Shown here one piece after another: positions 43,483 to 55,758 of a stretch of 64,000 nt of DNA (position 1 is its first letter; each line of letters opens with the position of its first letter). The position numbers were made by a program, and so were the translations under genes. This DNA comes from Phellopilus nigrolimitatus (taxonomy: Eukaryota; Basidiomycota; Agaricomycetes; Hymenochaetales; Hymenochaetaceae): the NCBI GenBank assembly GCA_021029095.1, contig JAJOHG010000017.1, positions 576,114-640,113 of the forward strand, in the 5' to 3' direction. The notes under the pieces are model-generated. The model ran no database searches and was not told the origin of the DNA. It worked only from the letters and a program-made list of their open reading frames with translations.

Positions 43483-44637
43483 CTGTCTAAAATGCGGCAA
43501 CGACCCATCCTGTGCTTTCAGCTTTATATCTCAATGAATATTTGACAGAAATACTTCATTGTTGTACCATTGTACAGAGAATTGTCTTGGCTCTTTGAAT
43601 ATATCATTTTCGTGATTTTATAAAACGTGTTTCGTGCAAAAGAAATTTATTTCTGTGGCGAGTCAGAAACCGGCAAATAACCGGCAACAACTCACCCTGC
43701 CCCGACTTCGTTAGAGGATTTAAACACAAAAGCACTTTGGATTTCAGATTTTTCAAAGACAGATATAAAGAATAATGGACAGGCATCTTATATCTGCAAA
43801 AATAAATCCGAATTTTGTGACTGAAAGTGATAGAATAAACAATATTTATGGAGGCTTAGATGACTCTGTTTGTCATTGTTTGTCAGAGTTGTCTTTTTAC
43901 CCTGCTCTCGAGGGCATTGAACAGAGATGGCTTCATATCTCAGCAACGGGTACCTCTAATGTTCTAAAAGCTCACACAACAAGTCTTGAGATGTTTCTGA
44001 ATGTGAATATAAGATTTGGCTGAATTTGGATTTGTCAAAGACCGCCAGTAAAACTAGTTCAACAAGGCTGACACAAACATTGGTGGCTGCATATATGCAG
44101 GTTGTTGAGCTGGGAATGTCAATTTAAAATACAGTAAAATTCACAGAGCATGTATAATATACCATGAGATCATGTGTAGAGTTTAAAGATGCAAGTCCCA
44201 CACAATCATGTTCGGTGCTTGTAACTCAATTCTCTGTGAAGATAGTAGAAATCCTCAAATGATCCTCAATGAAGACACAGCCAAGAGCTCAAAAGATGTC
44301 TGTGAGGTACCGAAATTTATGTTTGAGAGTAATAGCATATCATAACATGCCATGTAAAGTTTCAGAGAAAAATATGAACTCTTTGTTGAGTCCGGGACAA
44401 GTCTTTCCGATCAATCCTCAGATGCAGTTTCCAATTTGAGAAAAAGTACCACAATCTCAATGTATTTCGACATTTTTAAAACATACATGAAGCCAGTTGG
44501 CTTGAATTTTTGTATGTAGTCTGCCACTATGTATATCAGAGTGTGTGCAAATTTATGTGAGAAACTGTGCTGTTTTGATTGGTCTGTGCACAGGGTGAGT
44601 CGTTGCTGTACGTGGGTCGTTGCCGCTTTTGTGACAG
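43483..44637. mobile_element. Non-autonomous TA-inserting element (1,155 bp) nested in the relic
   Basis: The ends form inverted repeats of about 24 bp: CTGTCTAAAATGCGGCAACG at the left and the complement of CTGTCACAAAAGCGGCAACG at the right, each continuing ACCC. TA lies on both sides (43481-43482 and 44638-44639). Subterminal GGCAAC-AACTCACCCTG motifs occur near 43690 and inverted near 44592-44605. The interior has only short frames and no transposase. This element type differs in its terminal sequence from the 10.6-kb transposon and from the MITE at 15547. Confidence 0.65.
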
Positions 44638-44639
44638 TA

Positions 44640-45325
44640 TGAAAACGGCAATAAGGAATTCCTCTTTGGGATACAAAAAACGAAAGCAAAATCACACACT
44701 GACAAGCTTTTCCGGATACCTTGTAAGCAATAGTCCTGATTACAAATTTTAGGCATGACTGTACATCCAACAGAGCCCCACTGCCAATTTCGCCTATAAT
44801 TTGGAATGAATTGGGCTGATAGCGCGCCATAGGCAATATGTACACGAATGAGTGCTTGCGACGCGGACGCGAACCACTTTCCTTATTTAGGGGGACCCGT
44901 AGATTTTCTACACCCACTTGTAAGAATATTTCGTTTTTCTTTTAGAGAGAGAAATAGATAAAATAAAATAAAATAAAATAAAATAAAATAATAAAACAGA
45001 TTTTACATCTGTCTGTCAGGAAGTTTACCCTGAAATATCTCTACTCTTTTATGCTGAAATGTGCAAGAAATGTCAGATACGCGTCGGCCTGTGCTATCTT
45101 TTTCGTTCACCACTGGATCTCTCCTATCCATTTGCTTCATTCAGCCTAGAAATCTATTCGCACCAAGTAATCATTCGTAGCTAACTTTTTTGACTAGAAT
45201 TTTGAAAAACAGATAATATACAATGAGTTTCAATACTGAAAATGTCGTGTAGAGGCCGTCATAGTGCGTAATAAGTAGCACGTTAGTTGACATCACGTCG
45301 CTCGGTCGCAAACCCAGCACACCGC
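44640..45325. other. Intergenic stretch downstream of the nested element
   Basis: Starts with the last bases of the relic transposon end (GAAAACGGCAATAA) and runs to the 3' end of the sugar transporter gene. It contains the ATAAA microsatellite; I see no gene. Confidence 0.35.
44958..44992. repeat. (ATAAA)n microsatellite
   Basis: About seven consecutive ATAAA units in an A/T-rich intergenic stretch. Confidence 0.85.
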
Positions 45326-47627
45326 CTAGGCCTCCTTGCCCTTCTCCTCGCGGATCTCGTCGCCGGTCGTCGACGCGTCGGCCTTGTGGTGCTGCAGGTT
45401 CTTGTCCGTCGGCCGCCACTTCGACGACTTCCACGGCCGCACGCCGGAGCGGTACAGCTCGTCGACCTCCTCCAGACTGAGGCCCTTCACCTCCGGGATG
45501 AACAGGTACACGTAGACGTACCCGAAGGCGAGCATGCCGGCGAAGATGAGTAGGATGAGCGGGCCGATGCTGCGTTGCAAGATAGGTGAGCGCCCGGTTT
45601 ACTTCGCGACAACTGAAATGCGGTGCTTACTCTGCGGCTATGCGCGGCGAAAAGAAGGACAGCAGGAAGTTCCAGATCCAGTCTGAGTTCAGTGTCAACG
45701 CTGCGCATTTCTCAGATAAACCCAGAGCTCGACGTACTCATCGCGCTACCCAGAGCGATGCTCTTCGCTCGCACGCGCAGCGGGAACGACTCGCCGAGGT
45801 ACACCCACGGCGTCGGACCCCAGAAGATGCTGTAGCTGAATACATGCATCACGGCGAAGGCGATCATCACATCTCCGCCTTGTTTGTTCTTCGACGTCAG
45901 GGTGATGCTCGATATGTCTGTCCCCGGGGGAGGCAGAAACACGTGTCCGACGACACCAGCCTTCATAAGATAAAGCGATTAGGTGCTAATTATGGAATGA
46001 GGTGCAGCCACGGAACATACAATTAGAGCACAGATCCCTTCCATGAGTGCACCGGTGAGAAGGGACTACGATACGAGACAAGATGTTAAAAAATAGTGAA
46101 GATCTATTCAAGCCGATGCGCACCTTTCTCCGACCCCATGTTTCGATCAGATAGAGAGCAGGGAATGTACCGACAACGGAGACAGCGCCAAGGATGGTCT
46201 GGATGACATATGGAGACAATCTAGGGGTTAAATGCGATCAACCATTTTGTACAACTTTTTAAAGACAACAGAAGACTCACGTTGTTCCTGCACTTTCGAA
46301 GAACGTATCCCCATAATAATCTGAAAGCGAGACCAAAATGAGCAAGCTAGTCACAGCAAGATTGGCCCGTTGTACCCACAGTAGAAGTTCTGTCCATTCA
46401 GCTGCTGAACGAACATCAGCATCATCCCGTTGATGGTGCGCTTCCACAGCTGGTTTCTTGTCGAGAAGCACTCCAACCACGTCGCCTTGCCGCCCTCGTT
46501 CTCCGCAAGGATACCGACCTGGAGTTCCTCGATGAGGTCCAACACTATCGGGTCATCATGCGGAACAGAATTGAGCCCCCCGAGCACGTTGCGTGCTTCA
46601 TCCTCTCGGCCCTTGTAAAGGAGGTGGCGAGGAGACTCTGGGAGGAAGAAGATGCCGGAAAGAAGTATGAGGCCCCAGAGGAGCTGCAACCCGACCGGGA
46701 TGCGCCAAGATGCCGAGTTCTTTATGGTGTGAGTTCCGAGGTCGATAATGTAACTGATGAAGATCCTGGGAAAAAAGATCATAGTTCGTTAATATAGAAC
46801 GATCTTTCTCACAGGATGCACGAATACTGACCCCATGATAACTTGCAGCTGATAGAGAACGAGCATCGCACCACGAATACGCTTCGGGGCTGTTTCGCCA
46901 TTGTACAGAGGGACAATGGCTATAGCATACGATATTAGTATATGGATATATTTTCTTGAAATCAAAGACTTTACCTGACAAGGCACCGACACCTAATCCG
47001 GCAACAAACCGACCGGCAGATATTTGCACAATCGAATCGCCCGTGCCAGTCTGTATCGCGACACCAATGGTAAAAATTCCAGACCAAATGAGGATGGATC
47101 CTTTCCGGCCAAAGTGGTCGGACGTGAATGCCTGCGCAAGTGCCCCACTGCAAGAGAAGTCAGTTAATTCAAGTGGCGAGATTCTGCTTTCCTGTTCTCT
47201 TACACGAAAGTCCTATTGTTTAAAGACGTCGTTAGACTAACGATCTTATGAATTAGCTTATAGAGAAAGTACTTACCCTGCAGATAGTAGAGATGTAATA
47301 ATAGACTGGCGGGCGCTGGACAACACGAAACCGCCTGACCCATCAGGTTCGCCGAAGCGTTGAATGAAATCGGGCATGATAAGACATCCCTGATTTTTTC
47401 ATGTTAACGACAGCTCGCATTGGAAATCACAAAAGGGCGCACTGAGATAACACCAATGTCATATCCAAACAAAAACCCTCCTACGAGCAATGTGTCAGCT
47501 CTGAGCTGACCGGAAGAGGCAAAGGGGCTAACACACCGAACGCGATGAACACGGCAAGCAGAACAGCTTTGCGGTTTATAGGTGGGGGTGGGACGCTTTG
47601 AACGCCATTCACAGCGTAAGATGACAT
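45326..47627 (-). CDS. Sugar (hexose-type) MFS transporter
   Basis: A proton-coupled monosaccharide transporter of the plasma membrane. From ATG at 47627 (MSSYAVNGVQSVPPPPINRK) the exons encode the sugar-porter blocks in order: FGGFLFGYDIGVISG-type start (split by an intron), SDHFGRKGSIL, GRFVAGLGVGALS, PLYNGETAPKRIRGAM, PESPRHLLYKGR, FVQQLNGQNFYYYYG, ETWGRRKS, WGPTPWVYLGESFPLRVRAK and PEVKGLSLEEVDELY. It ends EIREEKGKEA at 45326. Twelve membrane helices are expected and about ten short introns are present. The PESPR and R-x-G-R-R signatures place it in the sugar-porter family, with the nearest relatives among fungal hexose transporters; substrate cannot be read from sequence. Confidence 0.9.
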
Positions 47628-48334
47628 GGCGCCGGACTCGAGTCGGCGGTGTGGGGTTCAGAGTAAGGAGCTGGAGCTTTTACAGACGTCGAGGTCTAAG
47701 TCGGGAGCTTGTTCAGCAGTAGAATGGCTTGCAATAATAGATGGGGGGAACGCTCGGTGCTCCGTGTTGATGGGGAAGTGGCACAAAGCTCCCTTAAGAC
47801 TCAAACCATCCCACAGGCGGAATAGTTCTAGAGGTTCGATGCGTCATGTCGGTGCGAACGGTCGGTGCGAACCGTTCGTTATCTAAGTTAGCAGCCAGCT
47901 TTCGGGCTCTTTTGGGATCATCTGACTGCAGGCACACCAGAGACCGATCACTTGCACTGTCGCGGTTAGCTAGCGGTCCGGGGTCGCTTAGAGCTGCGGG
48001 GTAGGGTGGTGTGGGGTGAGAATTTCATTCCATCTCTCGGCAGAGCGTAAGTCCCGGAAGGAAAAGCAAGCAAAATCTTGTGCATGTATATGGCAGGCCG
48101 AACTTGGTGCAATTCCTCGTTAAATTTCAGGCCAGGAGGGAGGCAAGGAGAGTTCGGGATCGACATGACTTCCTATAAGTTACACCCCCGATGAATTTAT
48201 GACATAATTCGCAGAGCCCGTCGGTACGCCCAGCCCCGCTTATAACTTTAACCCGGCCGGTCCGCAAGCCGTCCGACGCAGTTTAATCACAGGATACAAT
48301 GTTTTACATAAGCTAGCGAATAATTCTACATTAT
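47628..48334. other. Intergenic stretch
   Basis: Between the start of the sugar transporter and the 3' end of the copper ATPase gene. It holds the transporter promoter; nothing else recognised. Confidence 0.4.
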
Positions 48335-51300
48335 TTAAGTCTCTCGGCTCAATTTGGGTGAGCGGTATAACCGCAGCATAAGGGAGCTCAGAACAACAGA
48401 AACAGACCTGAGCCGAATTGCACATCTGTTAGTGTCTTCTTAAAAGGTCAAAGAGACAAGGAATAACTCACGACAGTGCCATGGCCAGCGACGCCCACAC
48501 AGGATCTAATCTTGCGTGGCCAGCAGGATATATCACTCCTGCAGCGATGGGAAGCGCTGCAAGATTGTACATGACAGCCCAGAGCTAATAATAGTTATGA
48601 GGGTCGATCACGAGAATGCAGGCTAAGGCAAGAAGACTCACGAAGTTGAACTTTACGCGGTTGAAGACCTTGCGCGATAGGTCCGTCAAGGTGAGCAAAC
48701 TCCTCAGATCGGACTTTATGAGAATAAAAGAAGCGCTCGAGATAGCCACGTCACTTCCCGAACCGACGGCGATACCAACATCCGCAGCAGCTAGAGCCTG
48801 ATGAAGAGATCGCGTTAGAATTATCTGCTCTGGAGTCCCAACGAAGCTAGAGGCTTACCGGCGCGTCGTTGATACCATCGCCAACCATAGCCACGATGCA
48901 TCGCTGCTCATTCAGTCGTTTGATTCTTAAGAGCCGCTTCCACTTCGATAATTCGCGCTTCACGCCGACTCGCTGAATCCATTGGATCTTCTCTGCCTTC
49001 TGCTGCGGAAGCACGCCCGCGATGACGTTCGTTTCTGGAATGCCAACGGACTTCGCGACCGCCTTCGCCGTAGTCGGATTATCTCCCGAAATCATCCATG
49101 TCCCGAGGCCCTGCGCCTGCAGCGCATAAACGACATCGCTCGCCTCCGCACGCAATTGGTCAGAAGTAGCGAAGATCGCGGCGATAAAATATTTGCCAGA
49201 CACATCTGTCAAAGCGACAGACACAACGCTTTTCCCCTCGACCTTCCACTGCTCGAGCTGAGTTTCTTGCGCGGCGCTAAGCGTAGCCCCGTGCTCCACC
49301 ATCCATTGTTCGTTTCCGATGATCGCATCGCATTTCGGCGCTACGAAACTGCCCTTCAATCCTCGTCCCGCTGTCTCCTCCACCGCTGATGCACTTGTTG
49401 CAGAAAGTCTTACGCCCTCCTGGGCCTCGCAATAATTGCGAACAGCCACTGCAAGAGGGTGCGAGCTCGCCGACTCGAGCGCGTGCGCGATACTCAGGAC
49501 CGCGTCGCGGCTCCATGGCGTTCCGGCAGTCTGCACGTCCACACCCGTCACGCGCGGCTCGCCACCTTCAGTCAGGGTGCCCGTCTTGTCGAAAACAATG
49601 GCGTCCAACTGGGCAGCTTCTTGAAACGCTTCCCCCCCTCCGCGGACGAGGATGCCGTGCTTCGCCGCAAGGCCAGATCCGACGAGAAGAGCGGTCGGGG
49701 CTGCAAGGCCGACCCCGCAAGGACATGCCACAACAAAAACGGCGATGGCAAACTCAAGAGCCCACACGGCTAGAACATTAGAGTTAGCACGACTGATCGT
49801 TACGAGAAATAGACGCCACTTACGCCAACCGCCGACAGGAATATCGAGATATGACTGTGGAAGTGCTCCGCTAAGGCCTAGCACAAGCCAGATAATCCAG
49901 GTAAGGACCGCAAGCAGAGTGATTACGGGGACGAAAAATCCGGTAATAACGTCCGCCAATTTTTCAATTGGCGCACGCTTTGTCTGGCCTTCGCGGACAA
50001 CTTTCACAATTTGATCAAGCCTGAAAACCACAATGAGTTAGCAAATCTCAGAGGAAATGACTTCAAAAAATAAAACAAGAACACTGACATTGTCTCCCCT
50101 CCGAGCGTTGTGATCTTTACATCTACGGCCTTGCCTCTGTTGATCGTGCCCACAAAGACTTGATCACCACGACCTTTCTTAATTGGTTTGCTCTCTCCCG
50201 TCAAGGAACTTTCGTCGAATTGGCTTCCATCTCTTGACTCGATGACACCATCTGTAGGCGGGGTTGCTCCGTGGGGTACTCGGACGATGTCTCCTATTTC
50301 AAGTAGATCGACTTTGACCTTCTGCATGCGCATCCCGGGCTTCTCGCTCGAAGTTTCTTCGTCAGTTCCCTTTTCGAGATCTACATTCTCTGAGTCATTC
50401 TCCCGGAGAAGATTGAAGTCTACAGGGACGAGGAGCAAAGCCTCCGAAGGTCGGAGCTGGCCCAATGCGCTGACTGCGTCTGCAGTACGCCCTTTGCTGT
50501 ATGCCTCCAGGAAGCGGCCGGCGAGAAGGAACATCGTGAGCAAAACGACTGAGTCGAAGTAGGTCGTGTTGTTTCCCTGGCCATTCGGGTCCGGGCTTTG
50601 GATGGCAGCGAGTGCCAGAAGCGCTATGGACGCGAAGTACGCGATCGACACACCCATAGACACAAGCAAATTCATACTCCCAAAACGTACGAAGCGGCGC
50701 CATACCGGCGTCTTGCTCCCCCGTCGCCAGAGAGCGTATAACTCCTTCAAACTTCTTCGGTGGAACTGACCCGCGCTGAAGAACATGACGGGTGTCGCGA
50801 GGAAGAAGAGCGCCCACTGCGCGCGACTAGCGTTACCGGTCCACATCGGGCGCATGAACCACATGCGCGTCGCGTCTGTCTTGGGAACAAGCGACATGTA
50901 CACGATGCCAATGATGAATGTCGGGATGGCGACCACAACGGCGGAGACGAACCGTAGAAGTAGGCGTCGTTGTTCTTGCGCATGCAGGAGGCGCGCACGT
51001 TCTTCGAGTGAGGCAGGCTTGGCGATAGTGACATCGAATGGTGGCGACTTAGCGGAGGAGATGGCGGCGATGATGTGCCGGAGGGTAAAATCAGGAAGGG
51101 ATGGCGTATATGTAAGTTGAAATATCGGCTTTGAGTCGTTAGAATATTTGAGTGGCTCGTCGACGGTGATCTTCTCTCCGAAGACGTCGAGTGCCTTCAT
51201 GATTTTTTCAGGACAGTGACTACAAAACATTTAGTATTACTGTTTAGTTGTATAAAGGTCAAAAATATACGCACTTGCAGAACATCCCATCTACTCTCAA

Positions 51301-52371
51301 CGAAACAGTTCGGAGGCCCCTATCTTCCGCATCTTCCTTTTCCTGTAGAACGGGATCGATTGAAACCAGGGTTGCTTCATACCCGCCATCCTCGACAGCC
51401 TCGACGAAAGCCTTGACGAGATCCTTGCTTTCCAACTTCGCTGTCGCCGACTTGCCTATGAGATTGACTTCGACATCGGAAATACCCTGCACGTCGGACG
51501 CTACATGTGTGACGTTCCCGACGCAGGATGCGCATGTCATACCACCCACTGAGAATGTGGCACGGTATGGGCCACGCTCTTGTCGTGGAACAGGTTTACT
51601 CCTCGCCTTTGTTCTGGGCTCGATGCTGGCGAGCTCGCATTCGTACCCGACATCCTCGAGTGCTTCCGTAAGTGGGCCGACCATATTCTTCTTCTCTATT
51701 GTCGCTGTCATGGACTTCCCTATAAGGCTGACAGAAACGCTAGACACTCCTGGAATATCTGTGGCGGCCCGGGTTACTACCCCAATGCACGACGCGCAAG
51801 TCATTCCGCCAACGGAAAACGCCACATTATATAGCGTAGCTTCATCTTCGGCGTTCCCGCTAACCTCTTGAGTCTGAGAGGCGTTCAGAGAAGAGTGGTT
51901 GAGATCGAATGACTCGACGGGTGAGGTGACCTTCGAATATTCCTCGACCAGTGTTTCTATCTGCTCGTGTGAGTCAGCGGGCGCCTCCTGGCAAAGCAGA
52001 CATTGCTCCGCGTGCTTCTGCTTCTTTCTCGAGAGCCTGTCGGAGAAGTATGAGGGTGAGCGGCCGATACGATAGCTCTCAAGCTGGGGTGTGGAGACAA
52101 GGTCGAAGCCAGCTTCGTCGAGGGCGCCCTTGATAGCGTCTGCGTTGAGGTCGGGAGAGTGTTTGACAGAAACAGACTGCGAGACTATGGACGTATGCAG
52201 AGAGATGGGTGGGGGAGAGAGTGATGAAAGCGTCTCGCGGATGGTGTTGACACAACTATAAGCGGGGTAGAAGCGAGATATAAGCGATGAATAAGGGGGA
52301 AACAGAGTACGGAGAGCTTACCTGCTGCAGTGTAGGTTTGAAACCAAGAGGGTCGTGTTTACAGAGGACAT
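48335..52371 (-). CDS. CCC2: Copper-transporting P1B-type ATPase (Ccc2/ATP7-like)
   Basis: Ccc2 pumps Cu(I) from the cytosol into the late Golgi, loading multicopper oxidases such as ferroxidases and laccases. From ATG at 52371 (MSSVNTTLLVSNLHCSSC) four N-terminal metal-binding domains follow, with CSSC, CASC (GGMTCASCIG), CASC (GGMTCASCVG) and CSHC. Membrane segments follow, then the actuator loop DESSLTGESKPI, the transport-site CPC in VVACPCGVGLAAPTA, the phosphorylation site DKTGTLTEGG, the P1B-specific SSHPLAVAV, the nucleotide-site GDNPTTAKAV and the hinge GDGINDAP. The last exons give SVSVVLSSLMLRLYRSPKLS and a stop at 48335. Several introns of 50-80 bp interrupt the gene. An upstream ATG at 52429 is in another frame and does not lead into the first metal site. 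Copper specificity is well supported by CPC plus the HP motif. Confidence 0.94.
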
Positions 52372-53661
52372 TCTGCCTTTCCACTTGTTTTACGAGCGGA
52401 GATGAGGTGGATAGAGGGAATGGAGCCATTGTCGTCAGTCAAGGAGGTTATATACATAATGACGCGAGAAAACGTCTATCCAGAAAATGCCTCAAAAGCT
52501 GAGTCAGGCGCTTATTAGTCAGCTTGAGACTATTGAGCTGACGAATGAGATCGCTTCTTCTAAGAAAAAGATAGATCTGCGCTTCGATCAAGCAGGAACC
52601 ATCGCCCGTCAGAGCAGTCATTTTGTCGTTTGAAGTTTGAGCGCTCAAATCAGCCGATGAAATGCCTTTGTAGCGAATGAAATGGCTTCTATACTAAGTT
52701 TCCGTGTCTGACTCTCAGGATCTTTGTTGCGACGGCGGTTTTGTCTTGTGCTGACGACGTGCTCGACGTGGCGATTCACGCAATACGTCCGGAGGTTTAG
52801 TTTACGGTTTCATGAGACTGCTCACTTTCTCCGCCTTGCAAGTCTGCCCATTCAAAGAGATCGTCCACCCCGCTTCGTTCAAGCCGTGTCTATCTACGGG
52901 GCAAAGAAGGGCTCTGCGAAGTGACGATACGACGAGCCACGGTCGTTACCCGAGAGAACACCGCTGTTTCTACCGTGCAGGTTCTCTATTGTAAGCTCTA
53001 TCCCTTGCATCCATTTTATTTCTGTAAAATGATTGAACCCTTTTTTAATTACTATAGCGACCTTTAAGGGGTGACATCGGAGTGCTACGAGGTGCCTGCA
53101 AGGAGTGATGATCACTGCGCAAAGGTGACAGAGGTGGGATAGCGCGGAGACCAGACCGTGCAAGCAAACGTTTCTGTGGGAATTGCGTTGCGACGTGCGG
53201 GTTTCCGTCGAGGCCCTTTCTCACACCCGCCTCCCAGATTACTTCTGATCATCATAACCCCGATGTCCTCGCTGCAAAAATGTGTCTTGACTTCCTGCCT
53301 TTTTGCTGCGCATGTTTTACGTGCTTACTTTGTTCATGCGATTCGGAAACAAGTCGTGAACCCATGTGTTTGCTGCTGAGAAATAATGCTGTGCACCACA
53401 TTTCATCCTGTATTTGACGTTCCCTCATGTCTGCCACAATGTGGCCTGAAGCTTCCCGTTTCCGTGTCCGCACCGTGTCCGCAGATTGGTCATGTATAGT
53501 CTGCGTTCAGCTCACTAATGATATCAGAGTGGATCAACAGGTATGCTCTTTATCTTCGTAATCTTGCCCACGCCTTTATCTCTGAGCAATCCACTCTCAA
53601 CGCTACAGAAGTTGAGCTACTGACCTCACTACAAAACATTTGCTAGCCTAAACTGTACTAA
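52372..53661. promoter_or_regulatory. Divergent promoter region of CCC2 and the SDR gene
   Basis: A 1.29-kb stretch between two divergent start codons. No reading frame in it looks like a protein and no repeat was seen. Confidence 0.4.
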
Positions 53662-54849
53662 ATGGCTCCCGACTCGAGTGCACCTTTAGCGGGCAAGCTT
53701 GCTCTTATTACAGGTTGCACGTGAGTCGCGTGAGGTTTAATAATCATCCTGGTTGATAATCGTAGTCATGCAGCGGAGGCATCGGCCGTGCAACAGCACA
53801 ACGTCTCGCGCGTTTGGGGTGTAACATCGCCGTTCATTTTCACTCCGCGCAACCCGCCGCGTCCGAGCTCGTGCGCGAATTGACTGCACTCGGCGTGCGT
53901 GCGGCACCGTTCCAGGCAGATCTCACATCGTACGACGGCGTACGTGCGCTGCATAATGAAGTCGTCGCAGCGTTCGGACATCCAGACGTGCTCTTCAATA
54001 ATGCGGGAGTGACGGGGACTATCGTCGGTCCGGCTGGAAATATCGAGGATGTATCACCTGAGACGTTCGAGTCAACCTGGCGAACAAATACAGGAACGCA
54101 CTATTTGGTTAGTGTATTCAAATGCTTCTAGTCTATCAGCTGGTGGGATGGTACTAATACCCGCGGAAAATGCAGCTCACTCAGCTTTGTATGCCGCACA
54201 TGCTAGGGCAAAAGTTCGGGCGAATCATATTTTGTTCAAGGTATGCTTTAAACTCATGGGACTTTTCTCATCCGGACTTCTGCTAAGCCAATTTTGCTTT
54301 GTCAGCGTAGCGGCAGGAACAGGTGGTGTAATTGGACCTCATTATGCCTCCTCGAAATCTGCTATGCATGGCCTTGTGCACTGGATTGCGATGCGTTATG
54401 CGAAGGACGGAATTGTAAGCATAATTTGATTATTCTCGATCATTGATCATTCACGACGGTCTTTTTGATCAGACATGCAACGCAGTTGCACCTGCCTTGA
54501 TCATTGGTACCTTACACGCCTAACTCTTTTTTAGGGATTGATCTTGATTTGTTTGGGCAGGAACTAACATGTTCGCGAATCCGTCGGACGAGCTCAAGGT
54601 AAAATTGGGTCACGTTCCAACGTAGCCACGACGGTACTCACCTCGAGCATGATTTTCAATTCTCAGGCACGCATTCCCGTCGGTCGCTTCGGAAAACCGG
54701 ACGAGATGGCGTCTGTCGTCGAGTTGTTTGTAACGAATGCGTACCTGACCAACAAGGTCCGTTCTTGCTCTCTTCCCTTTGGTTGTCAGACTCTTACTAT
54801 CTCGAAGATCATCGTGGCTGACGGAGGATTGGCTCCCTCGGCATTTTAA
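53662..54849 (+). CDS. Short-chain dehydrogenase/reductase, FabG-like
   Basis: An NAD(P)(H)-dependent oxidoreductase of the classical SDR family, similar to 3-oxoacyl-ACP reductases. Eight exons (53662-53720, 53774-54107, 54176-54240, 54306-54414, 54473-54506, 54561-54598, 54667-54756, 54808-54849) give 256 aa, the typical length. Seen: cofactor motif TGCTGGIGRA across the first intron, DVLFNNAGVTG (NNAG), the catalytic Ser region GRIIFCSSVAAGTGG, catalytic YASSK, then NAVAPALIIGTNM, IPVGRFGKPDEMASVV and the C-terminal TNKIIVADGGLAPSAF. The last intron (51 nt) is stop-free and in phase, so a retained form is possible. Substrate is unknown; such enzymes serve in fatty-acid, sugar-alcohol or secondary metabolism. 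Confidence 0.9.
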
Positions 54850-55150
54850 ATGGGTAAGGGAACTTGTATAAAGATGATAATGAAGTGCTTCTCTGTAAAA
54901 TTGTAATAAATCCAATAAGTGCGTGCCGGAATCCGCGTAGCGACGGAAATTTCCGACGGCAGGCAGTGATGACGTCTTGTACCTGCGCGGCTGGGAGCTG
55001 TACATTTTGATATTCTGTTTGAGTACACGTATAACATGTCTCGCTTCACACCTTCAACTCGTCGTTCATCTCGTTTGCAGCTTTTGTGGACGCTAGAATC
55101 TCCATCAAGAAAAAAATTCTAGACGCTAGAGACGATAGACTTCTCACACA

Positions 55151-55758
55151 ATGGCAGCATCAAAATGGCCCGTAACACAGCTCTACTCACAGGAATTCGT
55201 CAACTGTGCCGGTTCGGTCTTGTTCAACCCTCCAACAGTCCGAAATCCTCTACAGATCTGCCTTCTTCACCATCTCAGGAAGGATGAATGGCTGCTCCCT
55301 AAAGGCAGGCAAGATCAGGGCGAGTCCTTGTCCGAGGCGTCGCTGCGCGAAACATACGAGGAAACGGGCTTCGTTTGCACCGTCTTGCCTATAAATATGG
55401 AGACTCGTTCACCCTCATCAGGCGTCGATATGAAGGACCGTCCGCATTTCGTTCGTGGCTGCACGGAGCCATTCACGGTATCGCTAGCGACACGTGTCTG
55501 AGCGCGATATCAAGTTCATATGGTGGTTCATATCGCGCGTCGCGTCAGGTGACGCGGAGAAGCGTAGCGGGACGCAGATGCGGAGCGAGAACTTCGAGTC
55601 CGTCCTGTATAATGTGGACGTGGATGTGGAGGACGAGGAGGCGCTAAATGCGGCAGGTCGGTCGTCTGACGTACGACAATGATCGCGAGATTGTGAAGAT
55701 GGCGATTCGGTTGGTGTATGGGACGTACCCGGAGTGGTTCTCGAGGAAAAAGGATTGA
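55151..55758 (+). CDS. Nudix hydrolase, frame-disrupted
   Basis: Nudix enzymes cleave nucleoside diphosphates linked to another moiety, such as diadenosine or diphosphoinositol polyphosphates. The frame starts MAASKWPVTQLYSQEFVNCA and carries a full Nudix box: G in LPKGRQDQG, E in GESLSEAS, then RETYEETGF, fitting Gx5Ex7REUXEEXGU. After VSLATRV the frame stops at 55501, but the neighbouring frame continues SERDIKFIWWFISRVASGD and VDVEDEEALNAAG. A second break near 55665 shifts to LTYDNDREIVKMAIRLVYG, ending WFSRKKD at 55758. No GT-AG intron explains either shift. The protein pieces are otherwise collinear, so two single-base indels, real or artefactual, best explain the data. Confidence 0.75.

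Noticed and set aside
52372..52429. Alternative upstream ATG (52429) for the copper ATPase
   Set aside because: It opens a different frame (MAPFPLSTSSP...) that does not contain the first CxxC metal site. The ATG at 52371 gives NLHCSSC at once.
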